A DNA stretch of 64,000 nucleotides from Enemella dayhoffiae (GCF_002250625.1 NZ_NMVQ01000008.1:40477-104476); one strand, 5' to 3'; shown: positions 7,895 to 17,661, counted from the stretch's first letter. A program made the numbers and translations. Notes: generated by a model not told the origin, from the letters alone.

Positions 7895-8668
7895 TCAGGC
7901 GCCCATCGCGTGCAGCCCGCCGTCGACGTGCACGACCTCGCCGGTGGTGGCGGGGAACCAGTCGCTGAGCAGGGCGACAACGGCCCGCGCGGTCGGCCCG
8001 TTGTCCTTGGCGTCCCACCCGAGCGGGGCCCGCTCGCCCCAGATGTCGTTGAACTCGCCAGCCCCCGGAATCGCCTTCTTGGCCAGGGTTTCCAGCGGAC
8101 CTGCGGCGACCAGGTTGGAGCGTACGCCCTCGGGGCCGAGATAGCGCGCGAGATAGCGACTGGTCGACTCGAGCGCCGCCTTGGCCACGCCCATCCAGTC
8201 GTACGCCGGCCAGGAGATGGTCGCGTCGAAGGTCAGCCCGACCACCGACGCGCGCTCGCCGAACAGCGGTTTGCACGCCATCGTCAACGACACCAGCGAA
8301 TAGGCCGACACCTGCACGGCGGCGCTCACATCGGCGGCCGGGGTGCCCAGGAACTTCCCGCCCAGCGCGGTCTCGGGGTTGGCGAACGCGATCGAGTGCA
8401 CCACCCCGTCGAGGCGCTCCACCCCGGCCTCGCGCAGCGCGTCGGCCAGTCCGGTGAGGTGGTCCTCGTCGGTCACGTCCAGCTCGAGCAGCGCGGGCAC
8501 CGGCTCCAGCTTCTGGATCACCCGACGGGTCAGGCTCATCGCGCGCCCGAAGTTGGAGACCACGACCTTCGCCCCCTCGGCCTGCGCGATCTGGGCCACC
8601 GCGTAGCCGATCGAGGTGGGGTGGGTGACGCCGGCCACCAGGATCGTCTTACCCTCGAGAATTCCCAT
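7895..8668 (-). CDS. fabI: NADH-dependent enoyl-[acyl-carrier-protein] reductase
   Basis: Last reductive step of type II fatty acid elongation: trans-2-enoyl-ACP to acyl-ACP. The 257-residue protein has the FabI/InhA nucleotide-binding start GKTILVAGVTHPTSIGYAVA (6-25), the family HSIAFA segment at 91-96 and the catalytic pair spaced as Tyr156-x6-Lys163, the arrangement that separates FabI/InhA from ordinary SDRs. The C-terminus GEVVHVDGGLHAMGA is typical. It follows fabG on the same strand by 37 bases, an arrangement like mabA-inhA in mycobacteria, and is expected to be cotranscribed. Confidence 0.96.
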   Translation of the reverse strand: MGILEGKTILVAGVTHPTSIGYAVAQIAQAEGAKVVVSNFGRAMSLTRRVIQKLEPVPALLELDVTDEDHLTGLADALREAGVERLDGVVHSIAFANPETALGGKFLGTPAADVSAAVQVSAYSLVSLTMACKPLFGERASVVGLTFDATISWPAYDWMGVAKAALESTSRYLARYLGPEGVRSNLVAAGPLETLAKKAIPGAGEFNDIWGERAPLGWDAKDNGPTARAVVALLSDWFPATTGEVVHVDGGLHAMGA

Positions 8669-8705
8669 GCTGCTCAGCCTTTCCGTGCAGATCGTGAAGA
8701 AGGAG

Positions 8706-9838
<1,133 letters not shown>

Positions 9839-9840
9839 CC

Positions 9841-11169
9841 TCACCCCTGACCGGGGCGCTGCAGCAGCTCGGGCGGAAACCCCTCCACCTCCGCCTCCCG
9901 GTCCGGGCGGGCGGCCAGCCAATTCTCCCGGTTGGCCAGCATCACCCGGGGTGCGACCAGCTCCACCTCGGCCCGTGGCCGCGCGGTGGGATAGTGCCGC
10001 AGCGCGAACTCCCGCATCGACGGCATGGTCAGCTGCACGATCCCGTAGGCCGGGTCGAAGATCTCCCCGCGGGTCATCAGCGCCTCCCGGAAGGAGCTCA
10101 CCTCCCCCACTCGACGGCCGAGCGTCGCGGCGACCTCGCCCGAGGTGGCACGGCCGTCGCACACCGCCAGCGCGGTCAGGTATTCCCGCTGCCGGTCACT
10201 GAGCCGGTTCCAGCGCGGCGCCAGGTATTGCTCGGCGACGAACAGCTCCGCGTCCCCGGTGGCGTCGGCGACATCGGTCCCGGTCACCGGGTCGTTGCCG
10301 GTGCCGCGCTGCCAGGCCAGGTCGGCGTACGCCTGCAGGTGCGCCGGATAACGCATGGTGCGGGTCAGCACCAGTTTCACCGCCTCCGGCTCCCAGCCCG
10401 ACCCGATCCGCAGAGCCGGCTTGACCAGCGCGTCACGGGCGGCGTCGGGGTCGAGGTGCGCCGGCAGGTGGTGGAAACGGAACAGCCGTTCGGGGTTGGT
10501 GATCAGCGGGTGGTCGGCGTCCGGACCCACCATCCGGTCGCGCAGGTTGGGCAGGCCGGCCCCGACGAACAGGATCGGCGCGGTGTCCAGGTGCTGATTC
10601 AGATGATTGAGTACGCCCCCGAGGGTGCGCAGGTCGTCGGGTCGCGCCATCTGCAGCTCGTCCACCATCAGCACCAGCCCACCGCCGGAGTGGTCGCGCA
10701 GGGCGCCAGCGAGGTCGGCGAGCACCTCCGCCACGGCGGCGGGGTGAATGTGGTCCGGGTCCTGCCGGGCGCGCCCGGCGAAGTCGACCTGCGCCTTCAG
10801 CCCGACCGGCCCCTGGGCCGACACCGCGGTGATCCGTCCGAGCGCGGCGGCGGCCCGTCCCCAGGCGCCGACCCCCTTGTCGGCCCGCGTCGTCGCGCTG
10901 ACCTGGATCGCCCGGACCAGGGCCGAGGACTGGTCAGCCTGCAGCGCGAGCACGTCGAAGTGGTGCTCCCGGGCGTCGTCGGCCATGCGGCGCAGCAGCA
11001 CCGATTTGCCGACTCCGCGCAGCCCCGTCCAGACCCGGTCGCCGCCGGCGAACCGCCCGACCACCCGGGCGTCGTTGAGGGCGAGCCGCCAACCGCGCAG
11101 CTCCTCGTCGCGGCCGGCCAGTTCGGGCGGCATCAGACCCGCCCCGGAGCGGTAGAGCTGAGTTCGCAT
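9841..11169 (-). CDS. Orphan AAA ATPase with a winged-helix-like C-terminus
   Basis: Protein of 442 residues with Walker A GLRGVGKS at 49-56, Walker B LVLMVDE at 165-171 and a probable sensor-1 region (PILFVGAGLPNLRDR). The C-terminal third (RLSDRQREYLTALAVCDGRATSGEVAATLGRRVGEVSSF) looks like a winged helix, as in Orc1/Cdc6-like and STAND-type ATPases. No transposase, nuclease or receptor partner is adjacent. The ATG at 11169 is preceded by GGAGG at four bases; the GTG one codon upstream is too close to that site. A strong palindrome lies upstream. The protein may bind DNA or signal stress; the actual role is unknown. Confidence 0.85.
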   Translation of the reverse strand: MRTQLYRSGAGLMPPELAGRDEELRGWRLALNDARVVGRFAGGDRVWTGLRGVGKSVLLRRMADDAREHHFDVLALQADQSSALVRAIQVSATTRADKGVGAWGRAAAALGRITAVSAQGPVGLKAQVDFAGRARQDPDHIHPAAVAEVLADLAGALRDHSGGGLVLMVDELQMARPDDLRTLGGVLNHLNQHLDTAPILFVGAGLPNLRDRMVGPDADHPLITNPERLFRFHHLPAHLDPDAARDALVKPALRIGSGWEPEAVKLVLTRTMRYPAHLQAYADLAWQRGTGNDPVTGTDVADATGDAELFVAEQYLAPRWNRLSDRQREYLTALAVCDGRATSGEVAATLGRRVGEVSSFREALMTRGEIFDPAYGIVQLTMPSMREFALRHYPTARPRAEVELVAPRVMLANRENWLAARPDREAEVEGFPPELLQRPGQG

Positions 11170-11185
11170 CACACCTCCGAGCGAC

Positions 11186-11208
11186 TTATAACCTCGCTCA
11201 GGTTATAA
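11186..11208. promoter_or_regulatory. Perfect AT-rich palindrome at the promoter of the AAA ATPase gene
   Basis: TTATAACCT-N5-AGGTTATAA with nine-base perfect arms, striking in a 70% GC background. It ends 17 bases upstream of the ATG at 11169, so it overlaps the likely -10 region; TATAAG and TATAAC inside the arms would both serve as -10 boxes on the minus strand. It looks like the operator of a dimeric repressor or activator. Confidence 0.6.
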
Positions 11209-11230
11209 CACCATCGGTCCGCGGCGCGCT

Positions 11231-12244
11231 TCAGCCGCCGATGGCGCTCATCGGGCGATCCGGCTGCAGGAAGCTCGGGTCGTCGATCCCGTGACCGGGC
11301 AGCTTCCCGGCGACGGCGCGCACCCACCGCTGCGCGATCTCGTCGTCGTCAGCGCCGGCCCGCAGCGGCGCGCGCAGGTCCGACTCGGTCCGCGCGAACA
11401 GGCAGTTCCGGATCTGCCCGTCGGCGGTCAGCCGGACGCGGTCGCAGTCACCGCAGAAGGGCCGGGTGACGGCCGCGATGAAGCCCACCTGCTGCGGCGT
11501 ACCCACGACCCGGAACAGTTCCGCCGGCGCCGATCCGCGGGCGGCGGCCACCTCGGGGTCCTCGATCAGTTCGAACCGGTCGGCGACCAGCGCCATCGCC
11601 TCGGCGGCGGTCACCATCTCGCCGCGATCCCAGCCGTGCTGGGCGTCCAGCGGCATCTGCTCGATGAACCGCAGTTGCACCCCTTCGCCCAACGCCCACT
11701 CGACCAGGTCGGCCGCCTCGGTGTGGTTCACCCCGCGCATCAGCACCGTGTTCACCTTCACCGGATCCAACCCGGCCGCCTTCGCCGCCCGCACCCCGTC
11801 GAGCACGTCGGTCAGCCGGTCACGTCGGGTGAGGTCACGGAACACCTCGGGGCGCAGCGTGTCCAGGGAGACGTTCACCCGATCGAGTCCCGTCGCGACC
11901 AGACTGGCCGCGCGCCGGTCGAGCCCGATCCCGTTGGTGGTCAGCGCGATCTTCGGTCGGGGGGTGAGGGCGGCGATTCCGGCGACCAGCTGCTCCAGGT
12001 CCGGGCGCAGCAGCGGCTCTCCCCCGGTCAGCCGCACCGAGGCGATCCCGAGCCGCTCGACCGCGACCCGGATCAGCCGCATCAGTTCGGCATTGGTCAG
12101 GATCTCGTCCTTGGGCAGCCAGGGCAGTCCCTCGGCCGGCATGCAATAGGTGCAGCGCAGGTTGCAGCGGTCGGTCAGCGAGACCCGGAGGTCGGTCGCG
12201 ACTCGGCCGTGGCGATCCGCCAGTGGCAGCATGCGTGCAGGCAT
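11231..12244 (-). CDS. moaA: GTP 3',8-cyclase of molybdenum cofactor synthesis
   Basis: Radical SAM enzyme that with MoaC converts GTP to cyclic pyranopterin monophosphate. The N-terminal cluster motif is Cys27-x3-Cys31-x2-Cys34, with GGEP at 74-77 for SAM binding. The C-terminal second iron-sulfur cluster is held by Cys264, Cys267 and Cys281 (FCGDC and NCLF). The protein ends in Gly-Gly, as MoaA needs for activity. Length is 337 residues, normal for the family. No other mo genes are in the window; a DUF6457 gene, which often accompanies molybdopterin genes, diverges upstream. Confidence 0.96.
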   Translation of the reverse strand: MPARMLPLADRHGRVATDLRVSLTDRCNLRCTYCMPAEGLPWLPKDEILTNAELMRLIRVAVERLGIASVRLTGGEPLLRPDLEQLVAGIAALTPRPKIALTTNGIGLDRRAASLVATGLDRVNVSLDTLRPEVFRDLTRRDRLTDVLDGVRAAKAAGLDPVKVNTVLMRGVNHTEAADLVEWALGEGVQLRFIEQMPLDAQHGWDRGEMVTAAEAMALVADRFELIEDPEVAAARGSAPAELFRVVGTPQQVGFIAAVTRPFCGDCDRVRLTADGQIRNCLFARTESDLRAPLRAGADDDEIAQRWVRAVAGKLPGHGIDDPSFLQPDRPMSAIGG

Positions 12245-12382
12245 GCGCCCGAGTGTACGGGTGGGCTGTCCGCCGATTCCCGCCCCGGGGGGCCGGCGAT
12301 GGCGGGCCGCTCACCCCCCTGCCGGGCGCCCGAGCCGCTCGTGCCATGATCGCAACGGACCCGAGGGACACCGGAGGAGAAC

Positions 12383-12643
12383 ATGAGCGAGGAGCCCGTT
12401 GGCCTGCAGCAGTGGGTGGACACGCTGGGTGCGCACCTGGGCACCGACTATCAGATCGACGAGGAGTCGATGCACATCCTGCTCGATCTGGCCCGTGACG
12501 CCGCCCACGAGATCGTGCGTCCGGCGGCCCCGTTGACCGCCTTCCTGGTGGGGGTGGCGGTCGGTCGAGGACAGTCGTTGGGCTCGGCCGCGGCCCGGGC
12601 CACGGAGCTGGCCCAGAGCCTGGGCGAGGCCGCCGACGCCTGA
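12383..12643 (+). CDS. DUF6457 small protein
   Basis: Acidic, mostly helical protein of 86 residues (LQQWVDTLGAHLG near the start, ILLDLARDAAHEIVRPAAPL in the middle). It matches the DUF6457 type found in actinobacteria, often next to molybdopterin-guanine dinucleotide genes. The function is unknown. The ATG at 12383 is preceded by GGAGGAGAAC, a good ribosome site. It diverges from moaA (138-base gap), which supports a link to molybdenum cofactor metabolism by context only, and is followed 33 bases later by the SURF1 gene. Confidence 0.75.
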   Translation: MSEEPVGLQQWVDTLGAHLGTDYQIDEESMHILLDLARDAAHEIVRPAAPLTAFLVGVAVGRGQSLGSAAARATELAQSLGEAADA

Positions 12644-12676
12644 GCTCACCTTCGCCCGCGCGAGTAGGGTGGCCGG

Positions 12677-13510
12677 GTGAGGAGGCTGTGGCTGCGCTGG
12701 ATCGCCCTGCTGCTCTTCGTGACCGTGCTCGCGGTGACCTTCGTCAACCTCGGGGAATGGCAGTTGCGGCGGCTCGAGGAGCGTCGGGAGAGCAACCGGA
12801 TCGTGCTCACCAACGATGCCGCGCCGGTGAAACCGTTCGCCGAGGTGTTCAACCGCCCGATCACCGACGCCGACCAGTGGCAGCGGGTCCAGGTCCGCGG
12901 CACCTTCGACGCGGGACACCAGCTCCAGGTGCGTTATCGGGCCAACCGCGACCAACCCGGCTATGAGGTGATCACCCCGATGCGCACCGACACTGGTCAG
13001 GTGGTGCTGGTCGACCGGGGGTTCCTGCACGTCCCTCGGGGGGAACGGATCCCCGACACCCTGCCCCAGCCGCCGACCGGAGTCGTGGTGGTGACCGGGC
13101 ATGTGCGGCGCAACGAACAGGGCAGGGCCAACGCGATCGAACCGACCAACGGCCAGGTACGCCTGATCAACTCCCCGGCCATCGCGAAGGCGCTGCCCTA
13201 TCCCGTGGTGGACGGCTATCTGTCGGCGATCTCGATGCAGCCCGAGCAGTCCGGCGGGTTCGAACCGATCGCGTTGCCCGAGATCACCGAGGGCCCCCAT
13301 CTGTCCTATGCCGTGCAGTGGTTCGCGTTCACGCTGATCGGCGTGGTCGGTGTGGTGATCCTCGTCCGCGGGGACCTGAAGGCACGGCGCCGGCTGCGGG
13401 CCGAGCGGGCAGCCGCCGCGGCCCGGACCGGGGAAGAGCAGCCCGCCGACGGCGTACCGACCGTCGACGCACCCGCCGACTCCCTGGACAGCACCTCGGT
13501 GCGGCACTGA
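12677..13510 (+). CDS. SURF1-family cytochrome c oxidase assembly protein
   Basis: Membrane protein thought to help insert heme a or build the aa3 oxidase. The 277-residue product has the two-helix SURF1 layout: a first helix at about 6-25, then the signature LGEWQLRRLEERRESN (31-46), a large extracytoplasmic domain with GYEVITPMRTDTGQVVLVDRG, and a second helix at about 213-232 (WFAFTLIGVVGVVILVRG). A charged cytoplasmic tail follows. The start is a GTG at 12677. It fits with ctaA and ctaB elsewhere in the window. Confidence 0.93.
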   Translation: MRRLWLRWIALLLFVTVLAVTFVNLGEWQLRRLEERRESNRIVLTNDAAPVKPFAEVFNRPITDADQWQRVQVRGTFDAGHQLQVRYRANRDQPGYEVITPMRTDTGQVVLVDRGFLHVPRGERIPDTLPQPPTGVVVVTGHVRRNEQGRANAIEPTNGQVRLINSPAIAKALPYPVVDGYLSAISMQPEQSGGFEPIALPEITEGPHLSYAVQWFAFTLIGVVGVVILVRGDLKARRRLRAERAAAAARTGEEQPADGVPTVDAPADSLDSTSVRH

Positions 13511-13537
13511 GGATCAACAGCAACGAAAGGGATTCCG

Positions 13538-14299
13538 ATGGATCTGGGACTCACCGACCGGGTGTTCGTGATCACCGCGGCCAGCTCCGGGCTCGGCCTG
13601 GCCACCGCCGAGCAACTCCTCGCCGAGGGCGCCCGGGTGGTGCTGGTGGCGCGCAGCGGTGACCGGCTCGCCGAACACCGGGCTCGCCTCGGGGAGGATC
13701 GCGTGGTCACCTTGACCGCCGACCTGACCGACGCCGAGGTCCCGGACCGCGCCTGCAGACTGGCCCTGGACACCTTCGGTCGCCTCGACGGCTCCTTCAT
13801 CTCGGCCGGCGGGCCCCCCGGCGGGAGCGCCCTGTCGAACACCGACGAGCAGTGGCGCGAGGCCTTCGAATCCGTCTTCCTCGCCGCGATCCGCGCGATC
13901 TCCGCGACGGTCGAGCACGGCACCGCCGACGACCTGGCGATCGGGCTGGTGCTGTCCACCTCGGTCCGGACCTGGCTGCCCGGCCTGACCATCTCCAACG
14001 GGTTGCGGCCCGGCCTGGCCAACCTGGTGAGTCAGTACGCCGCAGAGCTCGGCCCGCGTGGGGTGCGCGTGTTCGGGTTGATGCCGGGTTCGATCGCCAC
14101 CAACCGGCTGACGCGCACCCTGCAGGGCAGCGACGATCCGGAGCAGGCCCTGCGTGAGGTCGCCGCCGGCATCCCGCTGCGCCGGATCGGTGAGCCGGCC
14201 GAGTTCGGGCGGGTCGCCTGCTTCCTGCTCTCCCCGGCGGCGAGTTATGTCAGCGGGACGGTGATTCCGGTCGACGGCGCCGTCCTGCCCACCCCCTGA
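13538..14299 (+). CDS. Short-chain dehydrogenase-like protein lacking the catalytic Tyr/Lys
   Basis: SDR-fold protein of 253 residues: N-terminal cofactor motif TAASSGLG (13-20), a Rossmann core, and a C-terminal SYVSGTVIPVDG that matches the family. At the active site, where SDRs have Tyr-x3-Lys, this one reads ISNGLRPGL, so Asn and Arg replace Tyr and Lys. This pattern is known in a subset of FabG-like proteins whose activity is unclear. The ATG at 13538 has AAAGGGA upstream. It follows the SURF1 gene by 27 bases and precedes the methyltransferase gene by 18, probably in one transcript. Confidence 0.85.
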   Translation: MDLGLTDRVFVITAASSGLGLATAEQLLAEGARVVLVARSGDRLAEHRARLGEDRVVTLTADLTDAEVPDRACRLALDTFGRLDGSFISAGGPPGGSALSNTDEQWREAFESVFLAAIRAISATVEHGTADDLAIGLVLSTSVRTWLPGLTISNGLRPGLANLVSQYAAELGPRGVRVFGLMPGSIATNRLTRTLQGSDDPEQALREVAAGIPLRRIGEPAEFGRVACFLLSPAASYVSGTVIPVDGAVLPTP

Positions 14300-14317
14300 C
14301 CCGGTCGAGCTGCTGAC

Positions 14318-15115
14318 GTGCTGGCCGAGGTCGCCGAGCTGCTGCGGTGCCCGCACTGCGAGTCGGCGTGCGAGCTCACCGACCGGGTGCTGTCCTGTGC
14401 CCGGGGGCACCGGTTCGATCTGGCCCGGCAGGGCTACGTCAACCTCCTCACCCGGGCCGCGCCGCGCCACGCGGACACCGCCGAGATGGTCGCGGAACGC
14501 GCGGATTTCCTGTCCGGCAGGCACTTCGACCCGCTGATCGACCTGCTCGGCACGCGGGCCCGGGGCAGCCGACTGCTCGAGGTGGGGGCCGGGACCGGGC
14601 ACTACCTGGCCGGGGTGCGCTCCGGCCTCGGCGAGAACGCCCGGGGCCTCGCAACTGACCTGTCGGCGTACGCCTGCCGACGCGCTGCCAGGCTGCCGCG
14701 GGTGGGAGCGGTGGTGGCCGACACCTGGGCCGGGCTGCCGGTCCTGGATGGGGTGATCGACACCCTGCTCTGCGTCTTCGCCCCGCGCAATCCGGCCGAG
14801 TTCGCCCGGGTGCTGGCACCCCAGGGGCGGGTGCTGGTGCTCACCCCGACCGAGCATCACCTGGCCGAACTGCGGAGCACCCTCGGGCTGCTGGAGGTCG
14901 AGCGCGGCAAGCGGCAACGACTGCACCAGACGATGGGAGAGCAGCTGACGCTGCTGGACGAGCAGGAACTCGCATATCACCTGGACCTGACCGCGACCGA
15001 TCTGCGCCGGCTGGTGGCGATGGGCCCGAACGCCTTCCACCACAGCGATCCCGCCGTTCCGGAGCGGGCCGAGGTGACCGTGTCGGTGCGGCTGTCGACC
15101 TTCGGCCACCGCTGA
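14318..15115 (+). CDS. RlmA-type 23S rRNA (guanine-N1)-methyltransferase
   Basis: SAM-dependent methyltransferase of 265 residues related to RlmA(I)/TlrB, which methylate G745/G748 of 23S rRNA (known family). The N-terminal zinc site is formed by Cys11, Cys14, Cys27 and His31, followed by the hallmark FDLARQGYVNLL (33-44). The SAM-binding motif I is LLEVGAGTGHYL at 86-97, with an acidic residue at the end of the next strand. The start is a GTG at 14318, 18 bases after the SDR stop. TlrB-type members give tylosin resistance; nothing here shows whether this one is housekeeping or resistance-related. Confidence 0.88.
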   Translation: MLAEVAELLRCPHCESACELTDRVLSCARGHRFDLARQGYVNLLTRAAPRHADTAEMVAERADFLSGRHFDPLIDLLGTRARGSRLLEVGAGTGHYLAGVRSGLGENARGLATDLSAYACRRAARLPRVGAVVADTWAGLPVLDGVIDTLLCVFAPRNPAEFARVLAPQGRVLVLTPTEHHLAELRSTLGLLEVERGKRQRLHQTMGEQLTLLDEQELAYHLDLTATDLRRLVAMGPNAFHHSDPAVPERAEVTVSVRLSTFGHR

Positions 15116-15142
15116 CCCGCGCTCGGCGAGGGCCCGCCCCGG

Positions 15143-17011
15143 TCAGGCGAACTGGGTCCGGTGCAACTCGGCGTACACCCCGTCGGCGGCGAGCAGTTCG
15201 GTGTGTCGGCCGCGTTCGACGATTCGGCCCTTCGCCAGCACCAGGATCTGGTCGGCCTCGCGGACGGTGGAGAGGCGGTGCGCGATCACGATCGAGGTGC
15301 GCCCCACCATCGCCGTGTCCAGGGCGCGCTGCACCGCCGCCTCGGACTCGGAGTCGAGGTGGGCGGTGGCCTCGTCGAGGATCACCACCGGCGGCGCCTT
15401 GAGCAGCAGCCGGGCGATCGCCAGCCGCTGCCGCTCCCCACCGGACAGCCGATAGCCGCGCTCCCCCACCACCGTGTCCAGCCCGTCGGCCAGGCTGTGC
15501 ACCAACCGGTCGATCTGCGCGGCGGCCAGCGCCTGCCACATCTGCTCCTCGCTGGCCTCCGGTTTGGCGTACGCCAGGTTGGCGCGGATCGTGTCGTGGA
15601 ACATGTGGGCGTCCTGGGTGACGTAGCCGATCGCCGCCTGCAGTGAGGCCAGTTGCAGCTGACGCACATCGTCCCCGCCCACCCGGACGGCACCGCCGGT
15701 CACGTCATAGAGCCGGGCGATCAGGTGGGTCAGCGTGGTCTTTCCCCCGCCCGAGGGACCCACCAGGGCGACGGTCTGACCCTGCTCGGCGCGGAAGCTG
15801 ACCTCGTTCAGCACCAGCGCGCCGTCGGCGTCCTCGCTGCGGGCCACGCTCTCCAACGACGCCAGCGAGGCCTGGCTGGCGTCGGGATAGCGGAAGTCGA
15901 CCCGGTCGAACTCCACCGACCCCGACGGTCCGACCGGGCGAGCGTCCGGGGCATCGGCGATCGCCGGCTCGAGGTCGAGCACCTCGAACACCCGCTCGAA
16001 GCTGACCAGGGCGCTCATCACGTCCACCCGCAGGTTCGTCAGCTGGGTCAGCGGGCCATAGAGCCGCGCCAGCAGACCGGCCAGTGCGGTCAGGGTGCCG
16101 ACGGTGAGTGATCCGCGGATGGCCAGCCAGCCGCCGACGCCATAGACCAGCGCGGTGGCCAGGGCCGCGACCAGGGTCATCGACACCATGAAGAAGCGGG
16201 TGTTCATCGCGATCCGGATCGACACCCGCCGGATCGCGTCCGCCTTGTCGGCGAAGGTCTGGTGCTCGTGCTCGGGGCGGCCGAACAGCTTCACCAGCAG
16301 GGCACCGGAGACGCTGAACCGTTCGGTCATGGTGGCCGACAGGTCGGCGTTGTGGGTCATCTGCTCCCGGGTCATCCCGGCCAGCCGCGCGCCCATGATC
16401 CGGGCCGGGATCAGGAAGATCGGCAGCAGCACCAGGGCGGCCAGGGTGAGTTGCCAGGACAGCACGATCATCGCGCCGAGGACCAGTGCCAGGGAGATGA
16501 TGTTGGACACCGAGGTGGACAGGATGGAGGTGAACGCCTGCTGGGCGCCGATCACGTCGGTGTTCAACCGGGACACGAGTTTCCCGGTCTGGGTCCGGGT
16601 GAAGAAGGAGATCGGCATCGACTGCACGTGGTCGAACACCTGGGTGCGCAGGTCAAGGATCAGGCCCTCACCGATGCGGGCGGAGCACCAGCGCTGGACC
16701 AGGGAGAGCAGGGCGTCGGCCACCGCGATCCCCGCCACGATCAGGGCCAGCCGGACGACCAGCTGCAGATTGCCGGCGAGTACGCCGTCGTCGATGATCT
16801 CGCGGAACAGCAGCGGCGGCAGCACGCCGAGCACCGCCGCGAAAACGATCAACACAAGGAACAGCGCGATCAGACCGCGATAGGCCGCGGCATAACCGAG
16901 GACGCGGCGGACCACCCCTTGACCGAGCCGGTGATGCACCACCGAGCGGTCGCGGCGCATCCCGCTGAGCGGTCCCATCCCGCCGCCCCCGCCGCCGCCG
17001 GGACTGCTCAT
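15143..17011 (-). CDS. ABC exporter with fused permease and ATPase domains
   Basis: Half-transporter of 622 residues. A Gly-rich N-terminal extension (about 1-17) precedes a six-helix ABC exporter membrane domain (about 45-340) and a nucleotide-binding domain. That domain contains VALVGPSGGGKTT (about 415), signature LSGGERQRLAIARLLL (about 520), Walker B VVILDEATAHLDSES and the H-loop IAHRLSTV. It resembles MsbA/BmrA-type multidrug or lipid exporters; the substrate is unknown. The stop of the methyltransferase gene converges 27 bases away. Upstream, the HTH protein gene ends immediately before the ATG, so the two probably share a transcript. Confidence 0.92.
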   Translation of the reverse strand: MSSPGGGGGGGMGPLSGMRRDRSVVHHRLGQGVVRRVLGYAAAYRGLIALFLVLIVFAAVLGVLPPLLFREIIDDGVLAGNLQLVVRLALIVAGIAVADALLSLVQRWCSARIGEGLILDLRTQVFDHVQSMPISFFTRTQTGKLVSRLNTDVIGAQQAFTSILSTSVSNIISLALVLGAMIVLSWQLTLAALVLLPIFLIPARIMGARLAGMTREQMTHNADLSATMTERFSVSGALLVKLFGRPEHEHQTFADKADAIRRVSIRIAMNTRFFMVSMTLVAALATALVYGVGGWLAIRGSLTVGTLTALAGLLARLYGPLTQLTNLRVDVMSALVSFERVFEVLDLEPAIADAPDARPVGPSGSVEFDRVDFRYPDASQASLASLESVARSEDADGALVLNEVSFRAEQGQTVALVGPSGGGKTTLTHLIARLYDVTGGAVRVGGDDVRQLQLASLQAAIGYVTQDAHMFHDTIRANLAYAKPEASEEQMWQALAAAQIDRLVHSLADGLDTVVGERGYRLSGGERQRLAIARLLLKAPPVVILDEATAHLDSESEAAVQRALDTAMVGRTSIVIAHRLSTVREADQILVLAKGRIVERGRHTELLAADGVYAELHRTQFA

Positions 17012-17509
17012 CTAGTTCTTCTTGCCCTTCTTGTCCTTCTTGGACTTGCCGGACTTCTTGGCCTTGCCCGACTTCTCGGCCTTGGCCGGTTTCACGTTCT
17101 TGGCCGGTTTCGCATCCGTCGCGGTGGCGGTGACCCTGTCGGACTTCTTGGCCTTCTTCGCCTTCTTGTCCGGGGCGGCCTTCTTGCCGGACTCATGCTT
17201 CGGTTCGGTCGCGGTGACGGGGGTGCCGTTGGAGAGTTCCGCGCGGACCTGCTGCACCGCCGCCAAGGTGGCCTCGCGCCGGGCCACGGCCTCGGCACCG
17301 CGGGTCGCTCCGCCGCGGCTGCGCAGGGTGACCCCGGCCTCCTTGAGCAGTCCCTGGACGAACCCGTAGGAGCGTCCCAGATCGTCGGCCATCGACCGGA
17401 TCGATTCTCCGGCCTCATAGCGGCGGCGCAGATCTGACGCCAGATCGATACGCGCACCGCCCACGATGCGTGCGCCGCGACCGGGGGAAACCGACGAGTT
17501 GACTGCCAT
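17012..17509 (-). CDS. Small helix-turn-helix protein with a Lys-rich C-terminal tail
   Basis: Protein of 165 residues. Residues about 23-60 form a resolvase/transposase-like helix-turn-helix (DLRRRYEAGESIRSMADDLG then SYGFVQGLLKEAGV). From about residue 100 to the end the chain is a Lys/Ala/Ser-rich, histone-H1-like tail ending KKDKKGKKN. Such proteins are widespread in actinobacteria and probably bind DNA without sequence strength of their own from the tail. The ATG at 17509 is preceded by GAGG; the longer open frame runs into the palindromic repeat upstream and is not real. It directly abuts the ABC exporter start. Confidence 0.8.
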   Translation of the reverse strand: MAVNSSVSPGRGARIVGGARIDLASDLRRRYEAGESIRSMADDLGRSYGFVQGLLKEAGVTLRSRGGATRGAEAVARREATLAAVQQVRAELSNGTPVTATEPKHESGKKAAPDKKAKKAKKSDRVTATATDAKPAKNVKPAKAEKSGKAKKSGKSKKDKKGKKN

Positions 17510-17575
17510 CCGGAAACCTCCTCGTGAACGGGTGGGTGGATCGTCCCCGGTACCCGCGCACTCTATCGGATGCGA

Positions 17576-17659
17576 CCCCCTGCCCACGCTTATCTCCTCG
17601 CATTCACGCTCCCCCAATTGGGGACGCGTGAATGCGAGGAGATAAGCGTGGGCAGGGGG
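17576..17659. repeat. Palindromic element A (perfect 34-base arms), probable terminator of eis
   Basis: The arms 17576-17609 and 17626-17659 are perfect reverse complements, enclosing a 16-base loop that itself contains CCCCAATTGGGG. The outer part has CCCCCTGCCCACGCTTATC. It begins two bases after the stop codon of the minus-strand eis-like gene, so it would form a very stable hairpin at the mRNA end. Two further copies of the family lie near 48.2 and 49.4 kb, also directly behind stop codons. Confidence 0.9.
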
Positions 17660-17661
17660 TG

